A DNA stretch of 64,000 nucleotides from Gemmobacter aquarius (GTDB taxonomy: Bacteria; Pseudomonadota; Alphaproteobacteria; Rhodobacterales; Rhodobacteraceae), in contig NZ_CP028918.1 of assembly GCF_003060865.1 (NCBI RefSeq), forward strand, positions 2,096,001-2,160,000, written 5' to 3'. The position numbers and the translations under genes are program-made. The notes under the pieces were generated by a model. It was not told where the DNA came from. It did no database searches and saw only the letters and a program-made list of their open reading frames with translations. Positions 44,605-53,690 of this stretch are shown here, one piece after another. Position 1 is the first letter of the stretch; the number at the start of each line of letters is the position of its first letter.

Positions 44605-44753
44605 CCCTTTCGGTTCGAAAGGCGGGCGTTCGACCTTCTTGGCGCGGATGTCGGGCTAAACTGGTCGAAACTCGGGTTTATGGCGCGTATTATAGCATTT
44701 CAGCCTTGCGGCGGGCGAGCGGTCCGCGCTGGCAGCTTGGCGGCGCGCCACGC

Positions 44754-45650
44754 TTATCGAACACCGACATTCTTTGCGATCTCGACATAGGACCTGACCT
44801 GACTCGACCGGTTCGAGCGTTTCCAGGCAAGGATCGTGCGACTGCGAAAGGCAGGGTGCATGATCTGGCGCACTTCGACGGTGCGCCCCAGAAAACCGAT
44901 CAGGCTCTCGGGATAGATTGTCACCCCCAGCCCCGCTGCGACCAGCCCGATCAGCCCCAGCGTGTTCGACGCCTCGAGTGTGACCTTCAGCGAAATCCCC
45001 TCGGCGCTGAACAGGTCGTTCAGGCGCCAGCGGTATTCGTCCCATTCGCGCATGTCGCCCAAGATCATGTCCTGACCGATCAGATCTTGCGGGGTGACGC
45101 TTGGCAGCAAAAGCAGCGGGTGGTTGCGCGGCGTCACCACGTAAAGCGGTTCCGACGACAGCGAGACCGACTGATAATCGGGGTGGTCGAAGGGGCCGAT
45201 CATGTAGCCAAGGTCGATCTCTTGATTGGCCAGTGCCATCTTCTGCCCTTGTGTCCGGATATAACTTAGCCGCAAATCCACATGCGGATGCGCCTGCCGG
45301 AACCGCACCACGGCGGCGGGCATCAGTTCGGTCGCGGCAAAAGCCATATAGGCCAGGCGCAACAACCCCGTCTTGCCCTCGGCCACCCGCCGCGCCGTTT
45401 CGACCCTCTCCTCATAGGTCCGCAAAAGGTCGGCGGCGGTCTGGTAGAATTGCTGCCCCGCCTGCGTCAGCGACACCTCGCGGGTCGTGCGGTCCAGAAG
45501 GCGGAAGCCAAGCGTCTGCTCCAGCTTCTGTATCCGTCGGCTCAGGGCCGACTGGTCCAGATGCAGCCGCTCCGCCGCCCGCCGGAAATTCAGATCCTGC
45601 GCAAGCGCCAGAAACGTTTGCAGGTTTTCCAGACTCGGCACCTGTTTCAC
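44754..45650 (-). CDS. LysR-family transcriptional regulator
   Basis: 298 residues from a GTG at 45650, nine bases after GGGAGG; a longer frame to 45704 lacks a ribosome site and runs through the operator. The helix-turn-helix is at about 5-62 (LQTFLALAQDLNFRRAAERLHLDQSALSRRIQKLEQTLG), followed by a substrate-binding domain. Divergent from the carbamoyl-amidase/HyuAB operon, with a perfect LysR box between, so it probably activates those genes in response to the ureide or its breakdown product. Confidence 0.9.
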   Translation of the reverse strand: MKQVPSLENLQTFLALAQDLNFRRAAERLHLDQSALSRRIQKLEQTLGFRLLDRTTREVSLTQAGQQFYQTAADLLRTYEERVETARRVAEGKTGLLRLAYMAFAATELMPAAVVRFRQAHPHVDLRLSYIRTQGQKMALANQEIDLGYMIGPFDHPDYQSVSLSSEPLYVVTPRNHPLLLLPSVTPQDLIGQDMILGDMREWDEYRWRLNDLFSAEGISLKVTLEASNTLGLIGLVAAGLGVTIYPESLIGFLGRTVEVRQIMHPAFRSRTILAWKRSNRSSQVRSYVEIAKNVGVR

Positions 45651-45671
45651 CGCAATTTCCTCCCGCACGAC

Positions 45672-45690
45672 TGATGCATGTAGTGCATCA
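45672..45690. promoter_or_regulatory. LysR box (T-N11-A dyad)
   Basis: TGATGCA-TGTAG-TGCATCA has perfect 7-bp arms and contains the T-N11-A core expected for LysR regulators. It sits 22 bases upstream of the LysR start. Confidence 0.7.
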
Positions 45691-45841
45691 ATAAAGGCTG
45701 ACACGCCATTTCCCAGCGGTCAATCCCCGTGCCACCCTGTGCAAGAGGAGCCGTCACCCCCGTAAAACAACGGAAGCGGGCGGACCCGACACCTTGACCC
45801 GACTAACCTCTGGTCGCATCAAAACGCACAGGAGACTAAAT

Positions 45842-46564
45842 ATGAGCGACGTTGACGTCAAGGAACTCGACCGTCTGCTTCAGCAGGCCTTCGACACGGC
45901 CAGCAAGCTTTACCAAGAGCGCGGCTTCCAGCGCCGCGTCGGTTTTGGCAAGCGCCCCGCGCTGATCAGCGTCGACCTTGCCAATGCATGGACGCGTCCG
46001 GGCAATCCATTCACCTGCGATCAGGAAAAGATGGACAATGAAATCATCCCCGGCATGCAAAAGCTGCTCAAAGCCTTCCGCGCCGCGCAATTGCCCGTCG
46101 TCCATGTGACCACCGCCTATGAAATCACCGACCGCAACGCCGATTTCACCGACATGGGCCTTTGGCACAACAAGATCCCGATCGACGTGGTGAACCTGAA
46201 AGACACCGACCTCTGGGCAATCGACAGCCGCATCGCCCCGATCGACGGTGAATACACGTTGCTCAAAAAGCGCGCCTCGGCCTTCCACGGCACCGAACTG
46301 GCGGGCATCCTGCGCGCCAATAATGTCGACACCATCCTTGTCACCGGCGTGACCGCTTGCGCCTGCGTCCGCCAGACCATCTGCGACGGGCTTGCCGACG
46401 GCTTCCGGACCATCGCGGTGAAAGAGGCCATTGGCGACCGCGTCCCCGGTGCAGTGGCGTGGAACCTTTTCGATATCGACGCCAAGTTCGGCGATGTCGA
46501 AACCGTCGACACCTGCGTGTCTTATCTCGACAGCCTCGCAGCGCAAAAGATCGCCGCCGAGTGA
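45842..46564 (+). CDS. N-carbamoylsarcosine-amidase-like cysteine hydrolase (isochorismatase superfamily)
   Basis: 240 residues. Catalytic residues align with N-carbamoylsarcosine amidohydrolase: Asp45 in ALISVDLANAW, Lys143 in LLKKRASAFHGT and Cys175 in TGVTACACVRQT. That enzyme cleaves N-carbamoylsarcosine to sarcosine, CO2 and ammonia. The next two genes encode HyuA/HyuB, which would make the carbamoyl substrate from a hydantoin, so the pathway fits. The ATG at 45842 follows AGGAGA. Other N-carbamoyl amino acids or ureides remain possible. Confidence 0.82.
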   Translation: MSDVDVKELDRLLQQAFDTASKLYQERGFQRRVGFGKRPALISVDLANAWTRPGNPFTCDQEKMDNEIIPGMQKLLKAFRAAQLPVVHVTTAYEITDRNADFTDMGLWHNKIPIDVVNLKDTDLWAIDSRIAPIDGEYTLLKKRASAFHGTELAGILRANNVDTILVTGVTACACVRQTICDGLADGFRTIAVKEAIGDRVPGAVAWNLFDIDAKFGDVETVDTCVSYLDSLAAQKIAAE

Positions 46565-46649
46565 CCGGCCCCGCGCCAGACGCGCACCCGCGTGTCTGGC
46601 CGACTACCGCCCACCAGAGGCGGAAGCCAACCACAGCAGGAGAGAGAAC

Positions 46650-48728
46650 ATGGCCAGAATTGGCGTCGACGTCGGCGGAACGAACACCGACTTGGTGCTG
46701 GAATGCACGAAAGGTGTTTTCTATCACAAGGTGCCCACAACCCTGAAGAACCAGTCCATCGGCGTGGTAGACGGCGTGCAGGGCATTTGCCGCATGGCAG
46801 GTATCGCCCCGTCCGAGGTGGACACCATCGTCCACGGCACCACCACCGCCACCAACATCACCATCGAGCATAACGGCGCGGAATGCGGGATGATCACGAC
46901 CGAGGGTTTTCGCGACATCCTGCATATCGGACGACACAAGCGCCCCTACAATTTCTCGCTGCATTTCGACGTGCCGTGGCAAAGCCAGCCGCTGGTCAAA
47001 CGCCGCAACCGCGTCTCCGTGGCCGAACGCATCCTGCCCCCCACGGGTGAAATCGCCACCCCGCTCGATGAACAGGCCGTCCGCACCGCCTGCGCCCTGT
47101 TCAAAAAGCGCGGTATCAATTCCGTCGTCATCGGCTTCATGTTCGCCTTTCTGAACGACGCCCACGAACGCCGCGCCAAGGATATCGTGCTTGAGGAAAT
47201 GCCCGGCGCCTATATCACCCTCTCGTCCGAAGTGGCGAAGGTGATGCGCGAATACGAACGATTCTCGACCGCCGCGATGAACTCCTATGTCGGCCCAAAG
47301 ACCGCCTTCTACCTGCGCGACCTCGACAGCCGCCTGCGCGAGGCTGGGGTCACGTCGAAGCTGCGGATCATGCAATCCAACGGCGGCGTCTCCACCGTAG
47401 ACGCCTGCGCCAAACGCCCGATCCGCATCCTGATGTCCGGACCCGCAGGCGGTGTCATAGGCGGCGCCTCAGAAGGCGCGATGGCGGGCGAGGCGAATAT
47501 AATCACCGTCGACATTGGCGGCACCTCGGCCGATATCTCGACCATTCCCGCGGGCGCGGTGAAGATCATGAATCCCCGCGATACCTATGTGTCGGGCCAC
47601 CCCGTCCTGACCCCGATGATCGATCTTGTCACCATCGGCGCAGGTGGCGGTTCGGTCGCCTTCATCGACGAGGCGGGCGCCTTCCACGTCGGCCCGCGTT
47701 CGGCGGGGTCGGAACCCGGGCCTGCCTGCTATGGCCGTGGCGGCACCGAACCCACCGTCACCGACGCGCAGATCGTGCTGGGCAGGCTTGACCCCGACAT
47801 GGCGCTTGGCGGCGACCTGAAGCTTGACGCCAGCCTGTCCTGGAAGGCCATCGAGGATAAGATCGCCCGCCCGATGGGTATGACTGTCAAGGAAGCGGCC
47901 CTCGGCATCATCCGCATCATCAACAACAACATGGCCCTCGCCATCCGCTCCAACTCCGTCGCCCGTGGCGTCGACCCGCGCGAGTTTTCAATCATGCCCT
48001 TCGGCGGCGCAGGCCCCTTGCACGGCGTGGCCCTGGCCGAAGCAATGGCCTGCAAGGACGTAATCGTCCCTGTCGCCCCCGGCATTACCGCCGCCGTGGG
48101 CTTGCTCAAGACGGATCTACAATACGAACACACCGAAGCCGTGATTGTGGAACTGAAGACGGCAAGCGACGCCGATTTTGCCCGCATCAACGCCGCGGTC
48201 ACTACCCTGCACGACCGCGTGCAGGCCGAACTCGACAGTGACGGCATTGCCCGCGATGCGCAGTCGATTACGGTGATCGCCGAATGCCGCTACCACGGCC
48301 AAGGGTTCGAATTGCGCGCCACCATGCCCGAAGACCCGGTCACTGCAAGCAACGTACAGGTCATCGTCGACAGCTTCCACGACCAGCACCAGCAGGATTA
48401 CGGCTACAGCTACCGCAAGGCCGAGGTGGAACTGATCACGCTCCGCGCCATCGGGTCAGCCGCCGTGCGCCGCATCGAAATACCCATGATCGCCAGAACC
48501 GACGGCAGCAGCATCGACCGAGCCTTGATGTTCGTGCGCCCGACAACCTTTGACGACGGCCGCACGTTGGAGACTCCGCGCTACGACCGCACCAAACTGT
48601 TTGCGGGCGACCGCGTACCCGGCCCGGCCCTTTTGCACCAGCACAACGCCACCACCCTCGTCCCGCCGGGCTATGTGGCCGAGACGCTGGACTACGGCAA
48701 CACCCGCATCCGCCAGATCGGCGCGTAA
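46650..48728 (+). CDS. hyuA: Hydantoinase/oxoprolinase subunit A (ATP-dependent HyuA)
   Basis: 692 residues. Actin-like ATPase motifs are RIGVDVGGTNTDLVLEC at the N-terminus and TVDIGGTSADIST near 290, with GPAGGVIGG and GAGGGSVAFIDEAG loops typical of the family. HyuA with HyuB opens hydantoin, N-methylhydantoin or 5-oxoproline rings using ATP. With the carbamoyl amidase gene upstream, a hydantoin substrate is favoured. The ATG at 46650 follows CAGGAGAGAG. hyuB starts 12 bases after its stop. Confidence 0.93.
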   Translation: MARIGVDVGGTNTDLVLECTKGVFYHKVPTTLKNQSIGVVDGVQGICRMAGIAPSEVDTIVHGTTTATNITIEHNGAECGMITTEGFRDILHIGRHKRPYNFSLHFDVPWQSQPLVKRRNRVSVAERILPPTGEIATPLDEQAVRTACALFKKRGINSVVIGFMFAFLNDAHERRAKDIVLEEMPGAYITLSSEVAKVMREYERFSTAAMNSYVGPKTAFYLRDLDSRLREAGVTSKLRIMQSNGGVSTVDACAKRPIRILMSGPAGGVIGGASEGAMAGEANIITVDIGGTSADISTIPAGAVKIMNPRDTYVSGHPVLTPMIDLVTIGAGGGSVAFIDEAGAFHVGPRSAGSEPGPACYGRGGTEPTVTDAQIVLGRLDPDMALGGDLKLDASLSWKAIEDKIARPMGMTVKEAALGIIRIINNNMALAIRSNSVARGVDPREFSIMPFGGAGPLHGVALAEAMACKDVIVPVAPGITAAVGLLKTDLQYEHTEAVIVELKTASDADFARINAAVTTLHDRVQAELDSDGIARDAQSITVIAECRYHGQGFELRATMPEDPVTASNVQVIVDSFHDQHQQDYGYSYRKAEVELITLRAIGSAAVRRIEIPMIARTDGSSIDRALMFVRPTTFDDGRTLETPRYDRTKLFAGDRVPGPALLHQHNATTLVPPGYVAETLDYGNTRIRQIGA

Positions 48729-48740
48729 AAGGACAGACCC

Positions 48741-50525
48741 ATGAATGTCATGACCAATCCTGACGCGATCACCGTCGATCCGATTACCCTTCAGGTGCTG
48801 CGCGGCAGCTTCGAAACTATCGCCGAGGAAATGGGGCACGTGCTTTACCGCATGTCGTTTTCCTCGATCATCCGCGAAAGCCAGGACCTTGGCGCGGGCC
48901 TCTTCGACGTAAACTTCAACACATTGTGCGAATCCGAGTCTACGCCCATGCACATCGGATCGATCCCCGCATATCTGCGCGGCATCGCCGAAACTCTGGA
49001 AGACGGCGAATGGTACGAAGGCGACGTCGTCGTTCACAACCACCCCTATTACGGGGCCAGCCACACCCCCGATTTCGCCATCATCGTTCCGGTCTACTAT
49101 CAGGACCGGCTGGTCGGCTTTGCCGGCAACACCGCCCACCATGTCGATATCGGGGCAGCCACCCCCGGACTGATCATCGACGTGCCCGATGTTTATGCCG
49201 AAGGGATGCTGTTTGCCGGCACCAAACTCTACCGCAAAGGCGAGCCGAACAACGCCATGTGGAACTATATCCGCAGGAACAGCCGCGCCGCGCAGCAACT
49301 TGTCGCTGATATCGAAGCACAGGTTGCCTCGGCTCGTCTCGGGGCCAAACGCTTCGTCGAATTGTTGGAAAAATACGGCGAATCCACTGTCTTTGCCGCC
49401 GCCCGCCAATTGATGGACTATGCCGAACGCATGACGCGCCAGCGCATCGGCGAAATCCCCGATGGCGATTACACTGCCGAAGGCTGGCTTGATGACGATG
49501 GCCGCAACCGCGACAAACAGTTGAAGGTCAAGGTCACCATCCGCGTGCGCGGCGACGAGATCGAGGTTGACCTGACAGGGTCCGCCGACCAGACCCCGAC
49601 CGCCTATAACGTGCCCTTCGAAGGCTCGACCAAAGTTGCCGCCTATGCGGGTTTCCGCAAACTCCTGCTCGATGCAGCCACATCGGACCTGCGCGTACCA
49701 TCGAACGAAGGCTCGTTCCGCCCGATCAAGGTGACCGCCCCCTTGGGGTCTATCTTCAACCCCCGCGCGCCTGCCTCGGCCGAGGCCCGCTTTACCCAGT
49801 GCAACCGCATGATCGACCTGATCATCCGCGCCTTGGCCCCCGTCATGCCCGAAAAGGTGATCGCGGGCTCCTCCGCCTCGATCAGCTTCGCCGCCTATTC
49901 GGGCGTGCGGCCCTCGGGCGATTACTGGGTGTTCCTCGAGGTGAACGAAGGCGCCTATGGCGGGCGGCCCCGCTCGGACGGCCCCGATTGCATCGACAAC
50001 CTGATGGCCAACACCCGCAACAACCCGCTCGAAGACCTTGCGATGCACATCCCCATGATCTGCGACCGTTACGAGTTGCGCGACGACATGCCCCCAGGCG
50101 CGGGCGAATTCCGTGGCGGCATCGGCGTGGTCAAGGCGCAGCGCGTGCTGACCCCCGCCTTCATCACCCACGAATCCGAACGCCACACCGACGCGCCTTG
50201 GGGCATCTTCGGCGGTCATGACGGCACGGTCGGTCGCTGCACCATCACGAACCCCACCCGCCCCGACGACACCCGCGACATGCCGTCGAAATTCTCGGGC
50301 CTCTCGGTTGGGGCCGATGACGTGATGACCTATTACAGCCCCAACGGCGGCGGCTACGGCAACCCGCTGAACCGTCCGCCGGTCAAGGTGCTGGAAGACG
50401 TGCTCGATGGCTTTTGCAGCGTCGAACACGCACGCACCTTCTATGGCGTGGCCGTCAACCTCGATACCGAAACCGTCGACATGGCCGCCACCGAACGTCT
50501 GCGTCAGGCGCTCGGCAAACCCTGA
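48741..50525 (+). CDS. hyuB: Hydantoinase/oxoprolinase subunit B (HyuB)
   Basis: 594 residues, the full length of the family. It begins DAITVDPITLQVLRGSFETIAEEMGHVLYRMSFSSIIRES and contains GDVVVHNHPYYGASHTPDFAI, NTAHHVDIGAATPG and SEGSFRPIKV-like segments; the His and Asp residues in these form the metal site. It acts as the hydrolytic partner of HyuA. It ends the operon, with an intrinsic terminator 28 bases later. Confidence 0.93.
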   Translation: MNVMTNPDAITVDPITLQVLRGSFETIAEEMGHVLYRMSFSSIIRESQDLGAGLFDVNFNTLCESESTPMHIGSIPAYLRGIAETLEDGEWYEGDVVVHNHPYYGASHTPDFAIIVPVYYQDRLVGFAGNTAHHVDIGAATPGLIIDVPDVYAEGMLFAGTKLYRKGEPNNAMWNYIRRNSRAAQQLVADIEAQVASARLGAKRFVELLEKYGESTVFAAARQLMDYAERMTRQRIGEIPDGDYTAEGWLDDDGRNRDKQLKVKVTIRVRGDEIEVDLTGSADQTPTAYNVPFEGSTKVAAYAGFRKLLLDAATSDLRVPSNEGSFRPIKVTAPLGSIFNPRAPASAEARFTQCNRMIDLIIRALAPVMPEKVIAGSSASISFAAYSGVRPSGDYWVFLEVNEGAYGGRPRSDGPDCIDNLMANTRNNPLEDLAMHIPMICDRYELRDDMPPGAGEFRGGIGVVKAQRVLTPAFITHESERHTDAPWGIFGGHDGTVGRCTITNPTRPDDTRDMPSKFSGLSVGADDVMTYYSPNGGGYGNPLNRPPVKVLEDVLDGFCSVEHARTFYGVAVNLDTETVDMAATERLRQALGKP

Positions 50526-50553
50526 CCCCGTGGTATCCCCTGCCATGGCATCT

Positions 50554-50582
50554 GGCCGGTCCCCCACGGGTCCGGCCTTTTT
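50554..50582 (+). terminator. Rho-independent terminator after hyuB
   Basis: GGCCGG and CCGGCC arms enclose a 12-base loop and are followed by TTTTTC. Confidence 0.8.
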
Positions 50583-50669
50583 CAGCGCGCATAACAGCTT
50601 GCACGCAAAGCCCCTTCCGCCGCCCGCCCGGCCCCGCTACCCTGAGCCGTACAGCAATATGGCAGCCCC

Positions 50670-51203
50670 ATGTCCGCCCATACCGTGACCATCCCCCGCC
50701 TCGAGACGAAGCGTTTCCTGCTGCGCGAATACCGGGAATCGGATTTCGACGACTTCACCGCATTCTACGACACCGAACGCTCGCGCTTCATCGGCGGCCC
50801 CCTCACGCGCGAGATGGCTTGGCGCGGCCTTGCCGCCCATCTCGGCCATTGGGCGCTGCGCGGCTACGGCTTCTGGGCGGTCGAAGACAAGGCCTCCGGC
50901 CAGTTCTGCGGCCACGTCGGCCTGTGGTTTCCCGAAGGCTGGTATGCGCCCGAAATCGGCTGGGTGATGATGCAGCACGCCGAAGGGCGCGGCGTGGCGC
51001 AAGAAGCCGCCCTTGCTGCCCGCGCCCATGCCTATGGCACGCTCGGCTGGCAAACCGCCGTCAGCATGATTGACCCTGCCAACATCCGCTCCATCCGGCT
51101 GGCCGAACGGCTGGGGTGCAGTTTCGAGGGCGTCTTCGATCACAGCCGCCTCGGCCCGATGCAGATATGGCGTCACCCCCCGCCTGCGGCGGTCACCATC
51201 TAG
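50670..51203 (+). CDS. GNAT-family N-acetyltransferase, RimJ/RimL type
   Basis: 177 residues. The start TIPRLETKRFLLREYRESDFDDF and motif A region IGWVMMQHAEGRGVAQEAALAARAHAY (QxxGxA pattern as GRGVA) followed by SMIDPANIRSIRLAERLGCSFEG define the RimJ/RimL-like group. It transfers an acetyl group from acetyl-CoA to an amino group of protein or small molecule; the acceptor is unknown. It lies after the hyuB terminator and may form its own transcript with the cupin fusion gene 13 bases on. Confidence 0.88.
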   Translation: MSAHTVTIPRLETKRFLLREYRESDFDDFTAFYDTERSRFIGGPLTREMAWRGLAAHLGHWALRGYGFWAVEDKASGQFCGHVGLWFPEGWYAPEIGWVMMQHAEGRGVAQEAALAARAHAYGTLGWQTAVSMIDPANIRSIRLAERLGCSFEGVFDHSRLGPMQIWRHPPPAAVTI

Positions 51204-51216
51204 AAAGGATAAAGCC

Positions 51217-51882
51217 ATGGGGAAAGAACAGGCCAGCAGCGTCACCCATATCGACGATGACCGCTTCAAGGTCACGGAATGGCGCTTTGCGGCAGGGGCG
51301 GAAACCGGCTGGCATGTGCACGGGCATGATTACGTGATCGTGCCGCTGACCGATGGCACGCTCGGTCTCGACGTGCCCGACGGTGCGCCCTTTACTGCCA
51401 CCCTGACCCAAGGCGTCCCCTATTCCCGCCGCGAAGGGGTGCATCACAACGTCACCAACGCAGGCAGCGCCCCGCTTGCCTTCCTCGAGATCGAAACCGT
51501 GGCCGATACCGCAGCGCATCGCCGCCGCGAAACCTTGCAACGGTTCATGGCGGCATGGAACGCCCGCGACGTCGACGCACTGATGGGCTGCATGGCCGAA
51601 GACTGCGCCTTTCACGCGTCAGCCGGGCCCGATACCGAAGGTCGCCGCTTCGTCGGGCGCGATGCCGTCCGCGCCTCGTATGCCGCGATGTTCGACAGCT
51701 TCCCGCAGGCGGCATGGACCGCCGACAGCCATCATGTCGCAGGCGACGCCGGCCTGTCGGAGTGGCGCTTCATAGGCACGGACAAGACCGGCAAGACGGT
51801 CGACGTGCAGGGCTGCGACATCTTCCGCTTTTCAGGCGACCTGATCGCGCTGAAAGACAGCTACCGCAAGAACCGAGGGTAA
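51217..51882 (+). CDS. Cupin / SnoaL-like (NTF2 fold) fusion protein
   Basis: 221 residues. Residues about 1-95 are a small cupin with a GWHVHGHDYVIVPLTDG metal-binding-like motif and a second EGVHHNVTNAG motif. Residues about 105-221 are a SnoaL-like domain (RRETLQRFMAAWNARDVDALMGCMAEDCAFHAS, FVGRDAVRASYAAMF, KTVDVQGCDIFRFSGDLIALKDSY). Both folds often bind or isomerise small molecules. The fusion is uncommon and no precise function is known. AAAGGATAAAGCC precedes the ATG. Confidence 0.8.
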   Translation: MGKEQASSVTHIDDDRFKVTEWRFAAGAETGWHVHGHDYVIVPLTDGTLGLDVPDGAPFTATLTQGVPYSRREGVHHNVTNAGSAPLAFLEIETVADTAAHRRRETLQRFMAAWNARDVDALMGCMAEDCAFHASAGPDTEGRRFVGRDAVRASYAAMFDSFPQAAWTADSHHVAGDAGLSEWRFIGTDKTGKTVDVQGCDIFRFSGDLIALKDSYRKNRG

Positions 51883-52378
51883 GCACGGGGTGGCATCTGG
51901 GCCAAGGCCATCGGCTTTGCCATGTGATGCCTGCACCGCCCGCCCGTCGGTAGGCCCCAATGGCACCGGCCTGCGCCGGTCCCGCCTATGTCGGGCGCTG
52001 GTCTTCGTGCGTAAATCAGAACGCGCGGGCGGGACCGTTGGTGATACAGGTGGGGAAAAGCGGTGCTTCCCGTTTTCCACCCTAACCAACCGGCCTTGCG
52101 AGCTGGTCACAGCTTGCGGCCCTGCCGGATGAACTGCGTCGCCCGCGCGATGCGGGCGAAAGCTTGCGTGCCTCTGTGTTGAAATCCTGCGTCAGCCAAT
52201 AGTCCGCAGGCGTGCCAGTGGCATCCGCCGCCCTATTTACCACGCGATCGGCGAGCGCCCAACCCCCTGCCCGCGCACTGCAGGGTCGGCGCATAGGTGG
52301 TGCAGATCACCGAGGATCCCGACCCTCCAGACATGGTATTGGAACAGGGGAAACGACCAAGGGCCGCCCTGCTGACGG
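51883..52378. other. 496-bp gap between convergent operons
   Basis: The gap holds a perfect hairpin (ACCGGC-CTGC-GCCGGT, 51965-51980) without a T tract. A short minus-strand frame at 52082-52294 has no recognisable domain. The region separates the cupin fusion gene from the end of the long minus-strand operon and may hold remnants of lost genes. Confidence 0.5.
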
Positions 52379-53353
52379 TCATGCGGGCCTCGCTGCGCCA
52401 GACAGAAAGCGGGTCAGCGACCGGCCAAGGTCATCGGGCCGGTATCCCCGCCCGATGAAGACGATCACATCATCACTACGGTTCTCGCCTTGGTCGGGCA
52501 GGATTTCCGGTGATTGAACCACCTTTCGCACCGTCTGCAAAAGCAACCGCCCCGCCGGAGTGCGCACCACCCCCTTGACCCGCACCAGATCATCTCCCCG
52601 CGCGTAAAGCAGCGCCGAAAGCCACAGCGTAAAGGCCGACCAGTCCAGACCATCGGGCAAGACAACCTGCGTCGGCAGGATAGGCCCCCGCGCATCCTCA
52701 CCAGTCAGATCGGGCAACACGGCAGCCACCAAGCCCGCAGGCAGCTCGGCCATGGCCACTTCGACCCCCAACTCAGCCCCCGCCATAGACGCATGCCCGT
52801 TCAGCGTGGCCAGCGTAGCGCGCAGCATGGCCAGCGCCCCGGGCGTACAAGCACCCGTTTTAGTCAGCACGATCCTGTCCGCCGCCCCTACCTGCCTCCG
52901 ACCCAAAGGCTCGGTCGCCAGTTGCGCCAGCGCATGCAAGGCATCGACCGCGACTATGGTTTCATCGATGACTATGTGGTTCACTAGAACCGGATCGGAC
53001 TGGATCGCGTCCACGATCGCCGCCGGATCTGCCAGCCCGCTTGTCTCCAGCACGATCCGCTCGAGCCGCACCTCATCTGCCGAAACGCGGCTGCGTGCAT
53101 CGCACAGCCCGCGCAGCGCGGCAACCAGATCGACCCGTCCCGCGCAGCAGCAACACCCCCCCGCCAGCAGCGTCATTCCCACGGCCCCGACCAGCAGCGC
53201 ATCGTCCACCGGCGTTTCCGCCGCCTCGTTCACCACCACATGCACCCGCGGCCCAAAGCCCCCCACATGCAACTGGTGCCGCAGCCAAGTCGTCTTGCCC
53301 GACCCGAGATAACCGCCCAGCAACGTCAGGCGCAGGCGTGTGTCAGTCGTCAT
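52379..53353 (-). CDS. CobW/COG0523 GTPase, metallochaperone type
   Basis: 324 residues. The P-loop is LLGGYLGSGKTTWLRH; the metal-binding motif is GGCCCCAG (a CxCC-like cluster), ETSGLADPAAIV is the switch region and VLTKTGA the base-recognition motif. The CobW C-terminal domain ends the protein. COG0523 GTPases deliver metals such as Zn, Co or Mn to client enzymes. It is the last gene of the long operon, overlapping a small CxxC protein gene; the imidase-like or other metal enzyme encoded upstream is a likely client. Confidence 0.85.
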   Translation of the reverse strand: MTTDTRLRLTLLGGYLGSGKTTWLRHQLHVGGFGPRVHVVVNEAAETPVDDALLVGAVGMTLLAGGCCCCAGRVDLVAALRGLCDARSRVSADEVRLERIVLETSGLADPAAIVDAIQSDPVLVNHIVIDETIVAVDALHALAQLATEPLGRRQVGAADRIVLTKTGACTPGALAMLRATLATLNGHASMAGAELGVEVAMAELPAGLVAAVLPDLTGEDARGPILPTQVVLPDGLDWSAFTLWLSALLYARGDDLVRVKGVVRTPAGRLLLQTVRKVVQSPEILPDQGENRSDDVIVFIGRGYRPDDLGRSLTRFLSGAARPA

Positions 53354-53636
53354 TCAGATATCGCGGGTCCAGCGGATCGATCGGCGTGCCATTCAGCCGC
53401 TCGGCCTCGGCCCAGACCTCGGACAGGTTCTGCACGATGCTGCTCGCTCCCGCCATGGTGCCAACCTGGATGCCGGGCACCACGCCGCCATCATGCGCGG
53501 TCAACCCGTAAGGGCGCAGGATCGCGTCGAGCACGCGCGCCCTATGGAACCGCGCCCGCAACCGGTCACCGGGGGTGGCGGCTCCGGCCTCGGTCCAATG
53601 GCCGGGCACGGCGGGGTTGCCGCAAGCGTTACACAT
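53343..53636 (-). CDS. Small CxxC protein of unknown function
   Basis: 97 residues starting MCNACGNPAVPGHWTEAG, with a CxxC motif at residues 2-5. The rest is a helical region without a known domain. GGAGG five bases upstream picks the start at 53636. It overlaps the CobW gene by 11 bases and follows the deacetylase-fold gene by 54 bp. The CxxC suggests a single metal site or a redox pair; it may work with the CobW GTPase in loading metal. Confidence 0.7.
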   Translation of the reverse strand: MCNACGNPAVPGHWTEAGAATPGDRLRARFHRARVLDAILRPYGLTAHDGGVVPGIQVGTMAGASSIVQNLSEVWAEAERLNGTPIDPLDPRYLNDD

Positions 53637-53690
53637 GGGGGCCTCCATCAATCGGCTTGGGGGGCGCGTATAAACGCCCCCCGAACCGGA

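Noticed and set aside
48456..50567. 703-codon minus-strand frame opposite hyuA and hyuB
   Set aside because: It is antisense to two well-conserved genes and has low-complexity composition.
52082..52294. 71-codon minus-strand frame in the gap after the cupin fusion gene
   Set aside because: No ribosome site, domain or synteny support; it may be a fragment of a lost gene, but this cannot be shown.
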